A DNA stretch of 64,000 nucleotides from Tetracentron sinense (taxonomy: Eukaryota > Streptophyta > Magnoliopsida > Trochodendrales > Trochodendraceae), in assembly GCA_015143295.1 (NCBI GenBank), contig CM026566.1, positions 3,645,072 to 3,709,071 of the forward strand, read 5' to 3'. Position numbers and translations under genes: made by a program. Position 1 is the first letter of the stretch. Every line of letters begins with the position of its first letter. Shown piece after piece: positions 21,480 through 33,755 of the stretch. Under the pieces are notes generated by a model that ran no database searches, was not told the origin of the DNA, and saw only the letters and a program-made list of their open reading frames with translations.

Positions 21480-21491
21480 TGGTATCAGAGC
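21480..21491 (+). other. Primer binding site of element C
   Basis: TGGTATCAGAGC, complementary to the 3' end of initiator tRNA-Met, 4 bases after the 5' LTR end. Confidence 0.85.
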
Positions 21492-21959
21492 TCTAGGGAT
21501 TAGTTTCCCTTGGGCTAAGCGGAAATGAGTTCTCTAAGTTAAACTTAGAACTCAGATGGACTTTTTTGCAGTAGGCTTGCTACCACAATATAACCGGTAT
21601 CAAGCGAATCCTTAGGTCACTCTAGGATCCTAGTTTAGGTACCAGTTTAGACTATGTCCTTAGTCTTATCCCAAAAAGAAAGGGTAGATACGCAACTAAG
21701 GAGTCTTAGCTACGCTAGAAAACTCTAAGTTATAATGGTATGTGTAGAGCCCCAGACTTTTTCATACTTAATACATGACACTTCCGTTGTCAATTTGCTT
21801 TTTTAAGAGGTATAATTAATAAATAAGGAAGAAATTGGAAATTCTAAAATGTCAAAAATGTTCGTTTTCGAAGTACGAACCCAACGCAAGTTGAATCGTC
21901 AAAATCGGACGAACGAGTCAAAAGATATGGCCAAAACAGTCTGGACCTGTAGGAAATCG

Positions 21960-22370
21960 TAGCTCGGAAGGCGCTAAGGGCGTACTCTGATAACGTACTC
22001 GTTGTGCATCCGTCGCGCAGCAGATAACGTATTCGTTGTGCATCCGTCGCGCAGCAGATAACGTATCCGTTGTGCAACAGACAACGGTACGTTGTACAGC
22101 AGACAACGTGTACGTTGTACAGCATAACGGGCACGTTGTACATATAACAACGGACTACGAGCTCAGCACTATGCACGACACAACGTGACAACGGGTTCGG
22201 TACCCTTCACAACGGACAACGTGTTTGGTACTATTCAGAGCACAACGTGTTTGACACTATTCACAGCACAACGAGTTGGCACTATTCACAGCACAACGAG
22301 TTGGCACTATTCACAGCACAACGTGTTCAGCACTTTTCATAGCTCAACGTGTTCAGCACTTGTGTTTTTA
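21960..22370. repeat. U3 arrays of LTR D
   Basis: First part: TTGTGCATCCGTCGCGCAGC units and CGTTGTACAGC(A) units with an ACAACGT/ACGTTGT inverted core. Second part: ACTATTCACAGCACAACG units, the counterpart of the ACTATTCATGGCACCACG array in A but with different unit sequence. Confidence 0.75.
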
Positions 22371-23764
22371 CAGAAATTTCAGTAAGGGTATTAGGGTCTT
22401 TTGGTCGGTCCACTCTTACCTTAAGAGTTTAACCCGAGCCTTTAGGGCATCATTCGACACTTAGAGAGTTTGAGAGAATAGAACAAAAGCGGAGAAGGCG
22501 ATTCCAACCTAGGGTTTCCATTTTGGAGAGAAATCAAAGGGTTTTGAAACCCTAGATCAACCTCAAGCCCGTTTTCTTCAAGATTTCGGTTCAGGCATTT
22601 CGTGGAGCTCGCGATCCAAGCTAGGGCAGCAGCTACACAGTCGTTTTGGAAAGGGGATTTCTTCCTCATTTCTTCAAGGTCGGTACTTTTTACTACCCTC
22701 CTAGTTATAGTTCCTCTTTTCCCTTCATTTCTCTTTCATTTTCCTTTATTTACACATGTGCTATGAGATGGATGGGTGTGAATGGTAAATGGAGATGGAA
22801 TGGGCGATTGGATGCCAATGGTTGTGTGTGATGAACAAACGGGGAAGGGCATTGTTCCAATAATGAACATACACGTATGATTTGAGTAAAACCCATCTAG
22901 AAAAGCATGTTGTAGGGTAAATCCATAATGAACACACCATGTTTGATGAAATGCCAAGGTGAATAAAGTGAGCTGTAAATTGGTAAATGCATGCCTAATA
23001 AATTCTGAATATTGCTAGGGCCTATGATAGTGTGTTTCCTGCTTTCCCTAAATGATATGAATATTACATGCTCAATCATTGATGTTATATGTGTTGTGAA
23101 ATTACCCAAATGTCATATTTAAATTTAAATGCAAGTATGTACACGGTTCCCACGAGCACGGCATGCATGACATGGTTTATCGAGGTTTTCAAGAACATGG
23201 TTAGAGGTGGGACATATCCTACGATATGTTTTACCTCGCTTTTCACAAGAAGACAAGAACCAACATTCCATGAGGGGCCTCCCCTCACTCACAAGTGCAT
23301 ATCATGAAGAAGGGCCTCCCTTCCCTCGCAAGTACATACATATCATGAAGAAGGGTCTCCCTTCCCTCGCAAGTGCATTGCATAAAGAAGGGTCTCCCTT
23401 CCCTCTCAAGCGCATCTCACAAAGACATCTCCCAAGTGTATCTCACAAGTTACATGATCACAAGCAAGCACGCATGACATGCATGACATGACACGACATA
23501 CAAGAATCAAGCAAGATAGACAAGACGAGTTTTCAAGCACGAAAAGGGTACTTTAAGTCAAGTCAAGCGCACGGTGTTTTCAAGGGTTTATCGGTTTTTA
23601 TGAATGCAACATGATGAATTATATTGCTTTACTTCCTTGTATGATATGAATTGCTTCCGTCTGACATATATGAATTGCTCCTGATTATGTATTGCCATTT
23701 TATGCTATAATTGTTGGTTAGTATTTAGTACCCACTGAGTATTCCATGCTCAGCCGTACTTCTT

Positions 23765-23884
23765 ATGTCGGCAGGTTCTGAGGGAGCTGCTGCCCCATTT
23801 GATTTATGTGCTCCTAGTCCATGGGTGGAGGAGGAGTACGTCGAGGAGCCTTTGGAGGAACCTCCAGTAGAGGGTTACCAATAG
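23765..23884 (+). other. LTR micro-ORF, 39 codons, whole
   Basis: Starts MSAGSEGAAAPFDLCAPSPW, continues VEEEYVEEPLEEPPVEGYQ, then TAG. Strongly acidic, no signal peptide or membrane segment, and no domain recognised. The hairpin lies just upstream. Same length as the copy at 63370-63489. Whether it is translated is unknown. Confidence 0.55.
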
Positions 23885-24182
23885 GTGGTTGTAGATTCTG
23901 AGTGGATTAGCTGTGGGTGAGATGAGAGTTTATATCCATGTATTTTGGCGGGTCTGTCCGCACTCTCTTTTGCTTACTTTTTGTATAAACTTGGATTTGC
24001 GTATGTATATACATAGAGGTTTGGTAGACTTCCGCTGTGCTATGTTAGAGTATGTTTCCGCTGTTTATGTCCTCTATTGTATATGCTCTGTGGGTTTTTG
24101 CAGGTTGGTTGTCAAGCAAGTCATGATTAGTCGTCCAAAGTTCACTCTAACTCCTAGGGTGGGTTTCGGGTCGCGACAGAAG

Positions 24183-24194
24183 TGGTATCAGAGC
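24183..24194 (+). other. Primer binding site of element D
   Basis: TGGTATCAGAGC, 4 bases after the LTR end; initiator tRNA-Met type. Confidence 0.85.
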
Positions 24195-24539
24195 TTAGGC
24201 TTTAGGTCTCTAGGGTCACTTAGAATCTTATACCACGGCTTGACAAGAGCATATGTCAGGAAAGAAGTTAGGAAGAAAGTAAGTCGGAAGAGAGTCTTGA
24301 TCCAAGTTTAAGACTAAACTTTAGTCTTAGTCTAAAATGGTTGCTTCAACCAAGTACGAGTCCTAGGTACGCTAGAACACTAAGGTATAAGTATAATGTG
24401 ATGAATACTCTGATGACTTGATGTGATGTATATTAGTATTACACCACTAATACAAATTGAATTATTGTGAAATGACGTTGAAATAAACTGTGGTTTCAAG
24501 TGAGACTCATGTGGTGCTATTGTTCTCAGGAATTTAGTC

Positions 24540-25515
24540 ATGAGGCGGGGCACACGGGGTCGTGGACCACATACCAGAGCTTCCTCTTCTTCACGGGATG
24601 AGGATGAGCAGCCGGACCTCTCTCAGGTCTTAGGCTCTATTGCTGAGACACTCGCCATACTGGCGGCTCGGCAGGCTATACCATCGTCGGCGGCACCTAC
24701 TCCACCGCCCGCAGCTCCAGTACATTGTACCGCTGGAGTTGAGGCATTCAGGAGATTGAGGCCTCCACCATTCCATGGGAGTGTGGACCCTCTTGCTGCG
24801 GAGGCATGGATCCTCTAGATGGAGAAGATCTTTGCGGTCCTCTCGCCTACAGAGGAGGAGAGAGTAGCATGGGCAGCTTTCATGCTAGAGAGCGAAGCCC
24901 ACCATCGGTGGTTGTCCGCATTGAGGATGCGAGATTTGACCATGCAGGGTCAACCTTGGACTTGGGAGGAGTTCAAGGACACTTTTTATAAGAAGTACTT
25001 TCCGATCGGAGCACGGGAAAGGAAAGAGAGAGAATTCATCAACCTTGAGCAAGGTTCGATGTCAGTAGCACAATATGAAGCTAAGTTCTCGGAGCTCTCT
25101 AGATTTGCGCCTCACATGGTGGCTATCGAGGCAATGAAGGCGAGAAGGTTTGAGCAAGGGCTCAAGGATGTTATCATGGAGAAGGTTTCGGTTTTCAGAC
25201 ATACTACCTACCCTAAGGAAGTAGACAAGGCCTTATTGGTCGAGGCCAATTCAGAGACAGTGTCCAAGAAGAGGGAGTTGGCGAGAGGCCATTCCAGTAG
25301 TTCGGCACCTCTAGAGAGGCGGGCACGTGCCGACCCTTATCAGTATGCGTGGCCAGCACCACCGATGAGGCCATCTTATGCGCCTCCAGCACCACGGTAG
25401 TACTTGCCATAGGCACCTCGACCTCAGGCTCTCCCGGCCCCACAGCCTGTTGCACCTCAGACGATGAGGTATGCTCCACCTTCGGCCCCTCCGACTTACT
25501 ACCCCACGCACACTT
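24540..25515 (+). pseudogene. Gag of element D (fossil part)
   Basis: Starts MRRGTRGRGPHTRASSSS at 24540, 362 bases after the LTR. Carries the gag core (MEKIFAVLSPTEEERVAWAA, FKDTFYKKYFPIGARERKE, MSVAQYEAKFSELSRFAP) and the proline-rich linker (QYAWPAPPMRPSYAPPAPR). Very close to gag of element A. Broken; sequence downstream belongs to RNase H rather than to the rest of gag and protease. Confidence 0.75.
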
Positions 25516-26293
25516 ATGCAGCATAAGCAAGTGGTTGCCTATGCTTTTCGTCAGTTGAAGGAGCATGAGCAGAACTACCCCACGCACGATCTAGAGTTTG
25601 TCGCAGTCGTATTTGCGCTGAAGATTTAGCGTCACTACCTCTATAGGGAAGAGTTCGTTGTGTTCACGGATCACAAGAGCTTGAAATATCTCTTCTTACA
25701 GAAGGAGTTAAATATGAGGCAGCGTCGATGGATGGAGTTCATGAAGGACTATGATTGTTCTATTTAGTACCATCCGGGTAAGGCGAACCTAGTAGCCGAT
25801 GCTCTTAGCAGGAAGCCTTACGGGGTTATGGCTCACATGAGGGTCCAAGAGTGGAAGTTATTGAAAGATATGTGTAACCTAGACACTACCCTCAGGCATG
25901 CTACCTCTGGGCCGGTGATGTCAAACATCTCAGTTAGGCCGCATGTCTTAGACCGGATCAAGGAGTTGCGGAGTTCGGATGCTAAGTTGCTTGCTTACCG
26001 AAATAAGTCAGTTAGCAGTGGCAGTCAGGAGTTTGCTTTGAATGGTGATGGTGTCATCACGTTTAAAGACAGGTTGTGTGTTCCCGCCGACGCGGTGTTT
26101 AGGGGTGAGATCTTGGATGAGGCTCATCGATCCAAGTACATGGTACATCCTGAGGTACTAAGATGTACCAGAATCTCAAGAGTTATTGTTGATGGCAAAA
26201 CATAAAGAGAGAAGTCACAGAGTATGTTTCTAGATATTTGGTGTGCCAGCAGGTGAAGGCCGAACATCAGAGGCCAGCAGGTCTTTTACAGTC
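25516..26293 (+). pseudogene. RNase H and start of integrase (fossil part, element C/D mosaic)
   Basis: Reads [20 protein letters not shown] and PTHDLEF, then [25 protein letters not shown] and the RNase H end, followed by the integrase zinc-binding start ([27 protein letters not shown]) up to the solo LTR E at 26294. Continues after it at 28755. Broken. Confidence 0.7.
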
Positions 26294-26504
26294 TGTAGCA
26301 CCCCGGACTTTTTCATCCTTAATGAATAGCACCTTCGTAGCTAATTGACCATTTTTGTAGTCTAATTAATAAATAAGGGAGAAATCGGAAATTTCGAAAC
26401 GTCAGAAATGTTCGTTTTCGAAAGACGGATCCAGCGCAAGTTGAATCGTCGAAATCCGACGAGCGAGTCAAAAGATATGGTCAAAACAGTCCAGACATAC
26501 AGAG

Positions 26505-26697
26505 CACCGATCGCTCGGTCCAGTCAGCGATCGATCGGTCCATAACCGATCGATCGGTAGCTATCGCACGGTCAGAAATTTTGTATGGGGAAATTTTCCA
26601 GAGAGTGAGTTTTTGACCGATCAATCGGTCATAAACACCGATCGCTCGGTAGGCAACCGATCGATCGGTCATAACCACCGATCGCTCGGTCTTCGCG
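26505..26697. repeat. Palindrome array ACCGATCGATCGGT in LTR E
   Basis: About eight units of ACCGATCGATCGGT or ACCGATCGCTCGGT, interrupted by a spacer with ATTTTGTATGGGGAAATTTT. The same spacer occurs in the LTR of C. Confidence 0.85.
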
Positions 26698-27688
26698 TTT
26701 TTTTTTTTGCAGAAATTTCAGTAAGGGCGTTTTCGTCTTTTGGGTGTTAAACCCTTACCCATAAGGGTTTGCTCGACCCTTTGAGCCCTCATTCACAACC
26801 CTTAGACATTTTGAGAGATAGAGAGAGAAGAGGAGAAAGCTCTAACCTAGGGTTTGGTATTGAGGAAGAAATCAAAGGGGTGGACCATCCTAGGTCGTCC
26901 TCAAACTTGGATTTGCTTCAAGTTCAAGGCTCAAGCTCGTGTGGGAGCCACTCTCCAAGCTAGGGCAGCCATCTCACGTACGTTTTGAAAGGGGTTTCTT
27001 CCCCAACTCAAGTCTCCTTCAAGCAAAGGTGTTCTTCTTTCAAGTTGGAGCTTCAATCAAGGTTTCTAACAAGGATCAAGCCTTGATCTAAGGTTAGTAC
27101 ACCCTACTAACTTACCCTAGCAATAAATCTAGGTTTTTCCTTATGAAATATGATTCTTGTTAGTATGTTTTATTCCTTGCAAAATGTGTCATCTATAATA
27201 AATATAAACAAGATAAAGAAAGGGTAGGGATGCTTGGATGGAGGTTGGATACGGCGATTGGATGCCGAATGTGTGATGTATGATGTGTGGGTTGTGGATT
27301 GGAAAATGGAGGATGGGCATAGTACAAATAACAAACTTACCATTGTGTGATTGAGTGGAAAATATGCATTTAAAAGAAGGAGATAAACTACTAAAGAATA
27401 ATGTATGAAAGTGTTTGACAAAATACCTAAACCATGAATAAATGATCTCAATGAAGAATATAGAAATGGGTTTTATGCATGCGTTCTTATAAATGATAAA
27501 TTGATCAAATGTTATGCAAACTACTTATGTTACCTATGTTCATATCATGAATTGAATTATAATGTCGTATTTTGGTTATTCCCATTATCATGATTGTCAC
27601 TATGGACACGTACACGAGCACGCATGATAGCATGAACCGTGATTTCAAGAGCTTGTGCATATAATAAACAACAAGAAAATATTGCATG

Positions 27689-28036
27689 TCAAGGAGGTTG
27701 GTAGCCCAGGGAGGATTCGGGTACTAACCTCTGGCTCACAAGATAACCCCTAAAACACCTATTGTCAAGGAGGTCGGTAGCCCAGGGACATTCGGGTACT
27801 AGCCTCTGGCTCACAAGAAAACTAAACAAGTAATAAAAATCACCTATTGTCAAGGAGGTTGGTAGCCCAGGGACATTCGGGTACTAACCTCTGGCTCACA
27901 AGAAAACCATGCATTTCATAACAAGGAGGTTGGTAGCCCAGGGACATTCGGGTGCTAGCCTCTGGCTCACAAGTGCATTGCATATCAAGGAGGTTGGCAG
28001 CCCAGGGAGATTCGGGTGCTAGCCTCTGGCTCACAA
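27689..28036 (+). repeat. Five hairpin-forming tandem units in LTR E
   Basis: Units begin near 27689, 27764, 27850, 27921 and 27985. Each reads CAAGGAGGTTGGTAGCCCAG, then a short loop, then CGGGTACTAACCTCTGGCTC. GAGGTTGGTA pairs with TACTAACCTC allowing G-U, giving a stem of about 10 bp. The minus-strand LTR of G has a related set. Confidence 0.85.
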
Positions 28037-28325
28037 GTTACAAGATGGAAGTTTACAAGATGATGATCATGCATTCATGCATGCACGCATACATGATTTC
28101 TACGAGGCATACCGGGACATGACAGGGGTTTTCAAGCATGAGTTTTATCGGCGTTTTCGCATTCATGTACGCACGTCAGGATGCTTGTATTGTGTCATGC
28201 CCTATACTGTTTCTTTGTGATGTTTCTATTACTGCTTGTATGATATTACTATTATGTGTTTTATTATTGTTATGGTCTGCTAGTAGCTTGTACTCGCTGA
28301 GTATTCCATGCTCAGCCGTACTTTC

Positions 28326-28466
28326 ATGTTGGCAGGTACTGAGGGAGCCCTCGACTCGGAGCCTTGGGTCGAGGAAGAGTATATAGAGGAGAGAGAGCCG
28401 GCTATTCCATTACAGTCTCAGGCGGACCGAGACCTCGATGCGTGGCCATACCTCGACTACTGTTGA
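28326..28466 (+). other. LTR micro-ORF, 46 codons, whole
   Basis: Starts MLAGTEGALDSEPWVEEEYI and ends DRDLDAWPYLDYC, then TGA. The WVEEEY core is encoded by different synonymous codons from those in the copy at 23765 (GTC/GTG, GAA/GAG, TAT/TAC). The hairpin is 10 bases upstream of the ATG. Confidence 0.55.
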
Positions 28467-28754
28467 GGGGAGAGTATGAGAGGGTCTTGTGTATTTGATA
28501 TTTTGATAGGTGGGCCTGTCCACCTTAGACTTAGACTTGTCTTGTATTTATGTTAACTTGGAATACTATTTTGGATCATCAGAAGAAATGAAAATTTGTT
28601 TACGCTTCCGCATATATGATAGCTTCCGCGCTCTGATTATCGTTGTTAGTACTGTATTTCATCTTGTGCATTACAGGATGGTTTGATAGGTACGCAGTGT
28701 GACACCTAAAATATCCCTAAACTCCTAGGGGGTATTTCGGGGCGTTACACAGTC

Positions 28755-29850
28755 TCTTTCGATTCCGAAATGGAAATGGGAGAATATATCGATGGATTTC
28801 ATCGTTGGCTGGCCGCGACCAGCAAGGGGACCCGATGCTATCTGGGTGATAGTGGACAGATTGACGAAGTCTGCACACTTTCTTCCCTAAAGGACTACTT
28901 TCAGTTCGAATCAGTTAGTAGCCTTGTATGTCAAGGAGGTGGTCCGTCTGCACGGTGTTCCGGCTTCCATCGTGTCTGATCGAGACCCTAGGTTTACTTC
29001 CAGGTTTTGGAAAACTTTTCAGAGCGTGATGGGTTCTCGGTTAGATTTCAGCACCGCCTTTCATCCTTAAACCGATGGGCAGACTGAATAGGTAAACCAG
29101 GTTGTAGAGGATATGCTCCGAGCATGTATTTTGGACTTTCAGGGCCATTGGGAGGAACACTTGCCGTTGGTTGAGTTCGCCTATAACAACAGTTACCAGG
29201 CGAGCATCCAAATGACACCTTTTGAAGCTCTGTATGGTCAAAGTTGTAGATCTTCTCTGAACTGGGATGAAGTTGGTGAGATGAAGATACTAGGTCCTAT
29301 ATTCATCGAGCAGACCGCAGAAAGGGTCAAGGTCATCAGGGAGCGGTTGAAAACTGCTCAGGATAGGCAGAAAAGCTATGCGGACACCCGCCGCAGAGAT
29401 TTGGAATTCCAAGTTGGGGATTAGGTCTTTGTAAAGATTTTGCTGAGCCGGGGAATCATGAGGTTCGGGAAGAAAGGGAAGCTCAGCCCTAGGTACGTGG
29501 AGCCATTCAAGATCATCACTAGGGTTGGTGAGGTTGCTTACAGGGTAGACCTACCACCGCACATGACAGTGGTACATAATGTATTTTACATCTCCATGCT
29601 CAAGAAGTACATTCCGGATCCTTCCCACGTCATTGCTCTTGATCACATGGAGATTTGAGATTTGAGAGGATCTCACTTTGGTTGAACAACCGGTTCAGAT
29701 CTTGGATCGTCGAGATCAAGTCTTGTGCACCAAGACTATCCCGTTAGTCCTAGTGAAATGGCAGCACCATTCTGCAGAAGAGGCTAGGTGGGAGTGTGAA
29801 GCTGAAGTGAAGGAAAAGTACCCCCATTTGTTTTCTTGATGTTATGCTAT
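28755..29850 (+). pseudogene. Integrase of element C (fossil part) and chromodomain-type tail
   Basis: Shows the integrase core end (RACILDFQGHWEEHLPLVEF, NNSYQASIQMTPFEALYG), then RRRDLEFQVGD, RYVEPFKIITRVGEVAYRVD, HNVFYISMLKKY, and a C-terminal stretch with LVLVKWQHHSAEEARWE that resembles the chromodomain-type tail of Tekay-like elements. Followed by the polypurine tract and 3' LTR. Broken in several places. Confidence 0.75.
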
Positions 29851-29921
29851 GTAATTTGTTTCTCCTTGTTCTTTTGGTGTCGTTCCAATTTCGGGGATGA
29901 AATTCTTGTAGGGGGGGAGGA

Positions 29922-31715
29922 TATAGAACCCCAAATCTTAATTTCACTAAGTAGTGAACAGTGTGTGAATAGTGTTCAAGTGGAGTCTTGTACACTAAGA
30001 GATTATGATAATGGAAAAGTTTGGATATAAGGTGTGCATGTGTTGATGGGCATATATAGCCTAAAGGAGTGTGTTTTGAGTGTATAAGGTGTTAGAATTG
30101 GATTGGAGAAAGTCCAAGTAATGGAAAAAGGGTTTTGAAGCAAAACAGGGGAGTACCGATCGCTCGATGATAAGACTTATCGCCCGGTCCTCTACTGATT
30201 GCTCGGTAACTATCGACTGGTCAAAGATTTTGTATGGGGAAAAATTCTAGAGAGGTGTTTTTCAACCAATCGCTCGGTCCTGACCACCAATCGATCAGTT
30301 ATATGCAGATTTTCTTCATTAAGGTTTTAAGTCTTTAACCATCACCCCTTTGCCTATAAAAGGCCCAACTCGTGCCTTAGGGTTTTATAAACCCTTGTGG
30401 CATATTTTTGAGAAGAGTTTGAGAGGGAGAAGAAGGAGAAAAGCTAGGGTTTGCTCAAAGCTTGAAGAAGAAGATCAAATCTTCCCTTCTTTGGTGTTTT
30501 TCAACAAAGAACTCGAAGTTCTCACTTGTTCCAAGCATTTGGAATCGAATCCCTCGATTTCACCAAGGTAGATACATTCTACTACCAAACTTGTGATAAT
30601 ACTAGTTCACTACATGATGTTCTCATCTTTCTATGCTAAGGATAGTAGGTTGGTGTGGTATGTGATGTTGATTTTATACTTGGATGTAAACTACCATTAT
30701 TGGGCACTCTATGTGTTTGGCATAATGCCTCTAGGGGCTTTTATGTTTAAATATGTCATTATTCTCATATGTTTCGCATGTCTCACATGAACCGGGGTTT
30801 TCATGGATTTCTCAAAGTTATAAAAAAAAGTGTTTTCTTTTGTAAGGGATTCACATGATGATTTTAAGAAACTCCATGATATTGTCTACGATCGGTTCTC
30901 AAGCTCCAGGGATTATATTAAACTCACAAGGAACTCTATGATAAGGTCTAAGATCGATGTACAAGCTCTAAGGATAATATTCTAAGATCTCTATGGTTTA
31001 TCTCTATGGTATTGCTCTACGGTATTGCTCTAAGGCTCTATGGATCAAAAATGACTCTAAGAAACTCTATGAACTTAACACGACTCAAAGAACTCACAAG
31101 CTATGATTATCGCAAGACTTACACGGTTTTGGTTTTTGTATTTCATCCTATGTGCTATTTCACGGTTTCTACACTTCGATAGGTTTCAAGGATTTCAGTC
31201 TCCATGTTTTGCATGCTTCCATGATATTATTGTTTGTTGTTAGTGGTATGTATAAGCTGAGTATTCCACGCTTAGCCGATATTTGTTATCATTGGCAGGT
31301 GCTCGAGTTCCTTTCGACTTGTGTGGTTTGGAGCCTTGGGTAGAGGAAGAATACTACGACCCAGAACCTTCTATGGACCACTACCAGGATAATGGATCGC
31401 AATATAGGCGGCCCGACTTTGATTTCTGTTGACTACGTTAGAAAGAGATGATATTTTGTTTATGTTGAGAGTGGGACCTGTCTACTCCATCTTTTGGATA
31501 GATATATATATTTTGTTGGTTCAGACTTGAACTAATCGATATGAATAATTATTGTAAGTTGCTTCTGCTATGCATTATAAATCGTTTCCGCTATGCGTAA
31601 CTTGTATACTCTAACAGGTTGATATGTGTGCCTTATGTATCATACGGGAGGGTATGATACGGCGATCATGAGCTAAAGTATACCTAAGTCCTATGGGGTA
31701 TTTTGGGTCGCGACA
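29922..31715 (+). repeat. 3' LTR of element C
   Basis: 1794 bp, ending GGGTCGCGACA just before the cttct target copy. TATAAAAG at 30355-30362, donor-like AAG|GTAGATAC at 30567/30568, hairpin at 31256-31276, micro-ORF-like frame 31295-31432. Pairs with the 5' LTR at 19358-21475. Confidence 0.85.
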
Positions 31716-32399
31716 CTTCTCAACCCATCTAAAGCTTTAGATCAAAGAGATTTGATCTTCCAAGGTAAATACACTCTCCTATCTAACTTTTTTTATAATC
31801 CGAGTCTTGAAATGTGGGTTTTAAATGGGGGTTTCTCAAGAATAAGAATAAATACCTTCTACTTGTTAGTTTTGTTATAATTTTAGAAGTAAATACACTT
31901 ATTCTTTAATCTTGCTATGATTCAACCTAGAAACAAGGGTTTTAAGATTTGGGTTTTCATAAAAAAGGAAAAAAATACATGTATGCTTTATTGGTTAAGG
32001 TTTTCATTAAAGAAGTCATGATTCTAAGTAAGATAAGATGAAATAGGCTTAGTAGCTATGATTGTTGGTATTCCATTGCTATGATTGATGTTCTATGACC
32101 ATGCTTGAATGTTTAAAGGCTATGATTACTAAAATGTTCATGAAATTCATATGATTATGGTTAAGGGTTTCTAAGTACGTTATGATGCTCTATGCTTATA
32201 TAAGTATGCTTAGAAGGTTTTAAGTTTTCCAAGTATTGTAGATTCTCACAAGCACTCTATGCACTTTATACCTTGCATGATTGTTTTCTCATAACCATGG
32301 TATTTCAAAGATCATAAGTAAAGGGTTTCAAGAAAGATTCATAAGAAAGGGTATCATAAGGGAAAGCATAATTCACAAGAATTGACAAAGCCAAACTTT

Positions 32400-33400
32400 G
32401 GGTTGGTATTTCTAAGATCGGTTACAATTCTCCAAGGATCAAGTCTAAGATCGGTTACAAGTCTCTAAAGATCATAAGCTCATAAGACTCAAAAGTGCTC
32501 ATAAGGCTCACAAGTGCTCATAAGGTTCACAAATTCTCATAAGGCTCATAAGGATCCTGTCTAAGATCATTTTACAAATTTCTACGGATCAAATCTAAGA
32601 TCGGTTACAAGACTCCAAGGATCAAGTCTAAGATTGATTACAAGGCAAATAAGATTCATAAGCTCACAAGAACTCATAAGAAACTTGCAAGAACCCTGGT
32701 TTTTGTAAGGCCTCACAAGACATGTTTTGTTTTCTATGGAAGCTCTTAAAATAAGGTTTTGAAAGATATGCACGTTTTAAGATGAGATTAGGCGCAGACT
32801 TCTATGTTCGGTTGAAGCATGATTTGAAGGTTGTGATTCTATGTCAAATGGTTTTCTATGACTACCATGACACTCATAAGGGTTAAGTACTATGTTAATG
32901 CTTTTTATAAGTCTACTACGATGCTCATAAGTTTAATTTAAGCATATACTGAATGTTTAAAACTTTCCAAGTCTATGATGCTCACAAGTACACAATGTAC
33001 TCTATGTCTTGCATGATTGATGTTTTCGCATAAGCATGATATTTAAAAGTTTATAAGAAAGGTTTTTAAGGAAAATCTCATAAGAAACGTCAGGTTACAA
33101 ACGCTCATAAGGATCAAGTTTAAGATCGTTTCACAAGCTCCAAGGATCATAAGTCTCGCAAGGCTTTCATAAGAACTCATAAAGCTCACAAGTGGCTCAT
33201 AAGGCTCACAAGGTTCATAAGTGGCTCATAAGGCTCATAAGGATCATGTCTAATCGTTTCACAAGCTCAACGGATCATGTCTAAGATCGTTTCACAAGTC
33301 TCTAGGATCATAAGTCTAAGACCGGTTACCAAGCTCACAAGGCTCATAAGAAATTAGAAGAAACTCATAAGAAATGAGATTCTCATAAGATTTCATAAGA
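32400..33400 (+). repeat. Degenerate short repeats in the old solo LTR
   Basis: Irregular runs of CTCATAAGG/CTCACAAGT and of TCTAAGATCGGTTACAAG...CCAAGGATCA units, in two blocks (about 32400-32720 and 33090-33400). Related TAAGATCGGTT...AAGGATCAT units occur in the LTR of C, so the families share this part. Confidence 0.7.
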
Positions 33401-33596
33401 CATGTTTTGGATTTCCATGAAACTTGTAAGATAGAAATTTTAGAAAATATGCACTTTTTAGTACGATTCGAATTATTGCTCTAAGTCCAGTTTTGATGCA
33501 TTTATTATGAACTGTTGCTTTATATTGTTGATTTATAACACTGTTAACTAGTAGTTTTTATACGCTGAGTATTCCATGCTCGGCCCGTATATTGTT

Positions 33597-33755
33597 ATGT
33601 CGGCAGGTGCAGGATTGGATCAATGCTCTCCAGAACCAAGAGTTGAGGAGGATCTCGGCTTTGGGTTTTCCAGGATGATGAGAGAGTTTCGTCAGGTGGC
33701 CCTATGTTTGGGTTTTGAATTGAGTAACGTAAGGGATCGATATGTATTTTGTTGA
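33597..33755 (+). other. LTR micro-ORF, 52 codons, diverged
   Basis: Starts MSAGAGLDQCSPEPRVEEDL and is open to TGA at 33753-33755. Keeps MSAG and the VEE core; the tail differs from other copies. Hairpin at 33564-33584 directly upstream. Lies in the oldest LTR of the nest. Confidence 0.4.

Larger units (their letters stand above)
21743..24178 (+). mobile_element. 5' LTR of element D (A family)
   Basis: Runs from TGTAGAGCCCCAG to GGGTCGCGACA (2436 bp) and begins within the leader of element C. Has the shared U3 block (about 21866-21945), an array of CGTTGTACAGC/CGTTGTGCATCCG units (about 21960-22370), a donor-like AAG|GTCGGTAC at 22678/22679, hairpin repeats (about 23300-23415), the GCTGAG-type hairpin near 23734-23754 and a whole micro-ORF (23765-23884). 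Closest relative in the window is the LTR at 5999-8614. Confidence 0.85.
26294..28749 (+). mobile_element. Solo LTR E (gypsy), TSD cagtc
   Basis: Runs from TGTAGCACCCCGGAC to GGGGCGTTACA (2456 bp), flanked by cagtc at 26289-26293 and 28750-28754, inside the integrase of C. It has the shared U3 block (about 26417-26490), an ACCGATCGATCGGT array (about 26505-26697), a donor-like AAG|GTTAGTAC at 27092/27093, five hairpin units (27689-28036), the GCTGAG...CTCAGC hairpin at 28296-28316 and a 46-codon micro-ORF. It is the youngest layer at this point of the nest. Confidence 0.9.
19358..31715 (+). mobile_element. Element C: gypsy retrotransposon with two LTRs, TSD cttct
   Basis: Inserted in the old solo LTR; the target copy cttct lies at 19353-19357 and 31716-31720. 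Parts: 5' LTR 19358-21475, primer site 21480-21491, RNase H and integrase (about 25516-26293 and 28755-29850), polypurine tract GTAGGGGGGGAGGA ending near 29921, 3' LTR 29922-31715. Its leader received element D at 21743 and its integrase received solo LTR E at 26294. The coding content is a mosaic and is broken. The LTRs differ by roughly 5% by eye, so C is older than A. Confidence 0.85.

Noticed and set aside
21480-21491. TGGTATCAGAGC motifs read as part of tRNA genes
   Set aside because: No cloverleaf around them; they are retrotransposon primer sites next to LTR ends.
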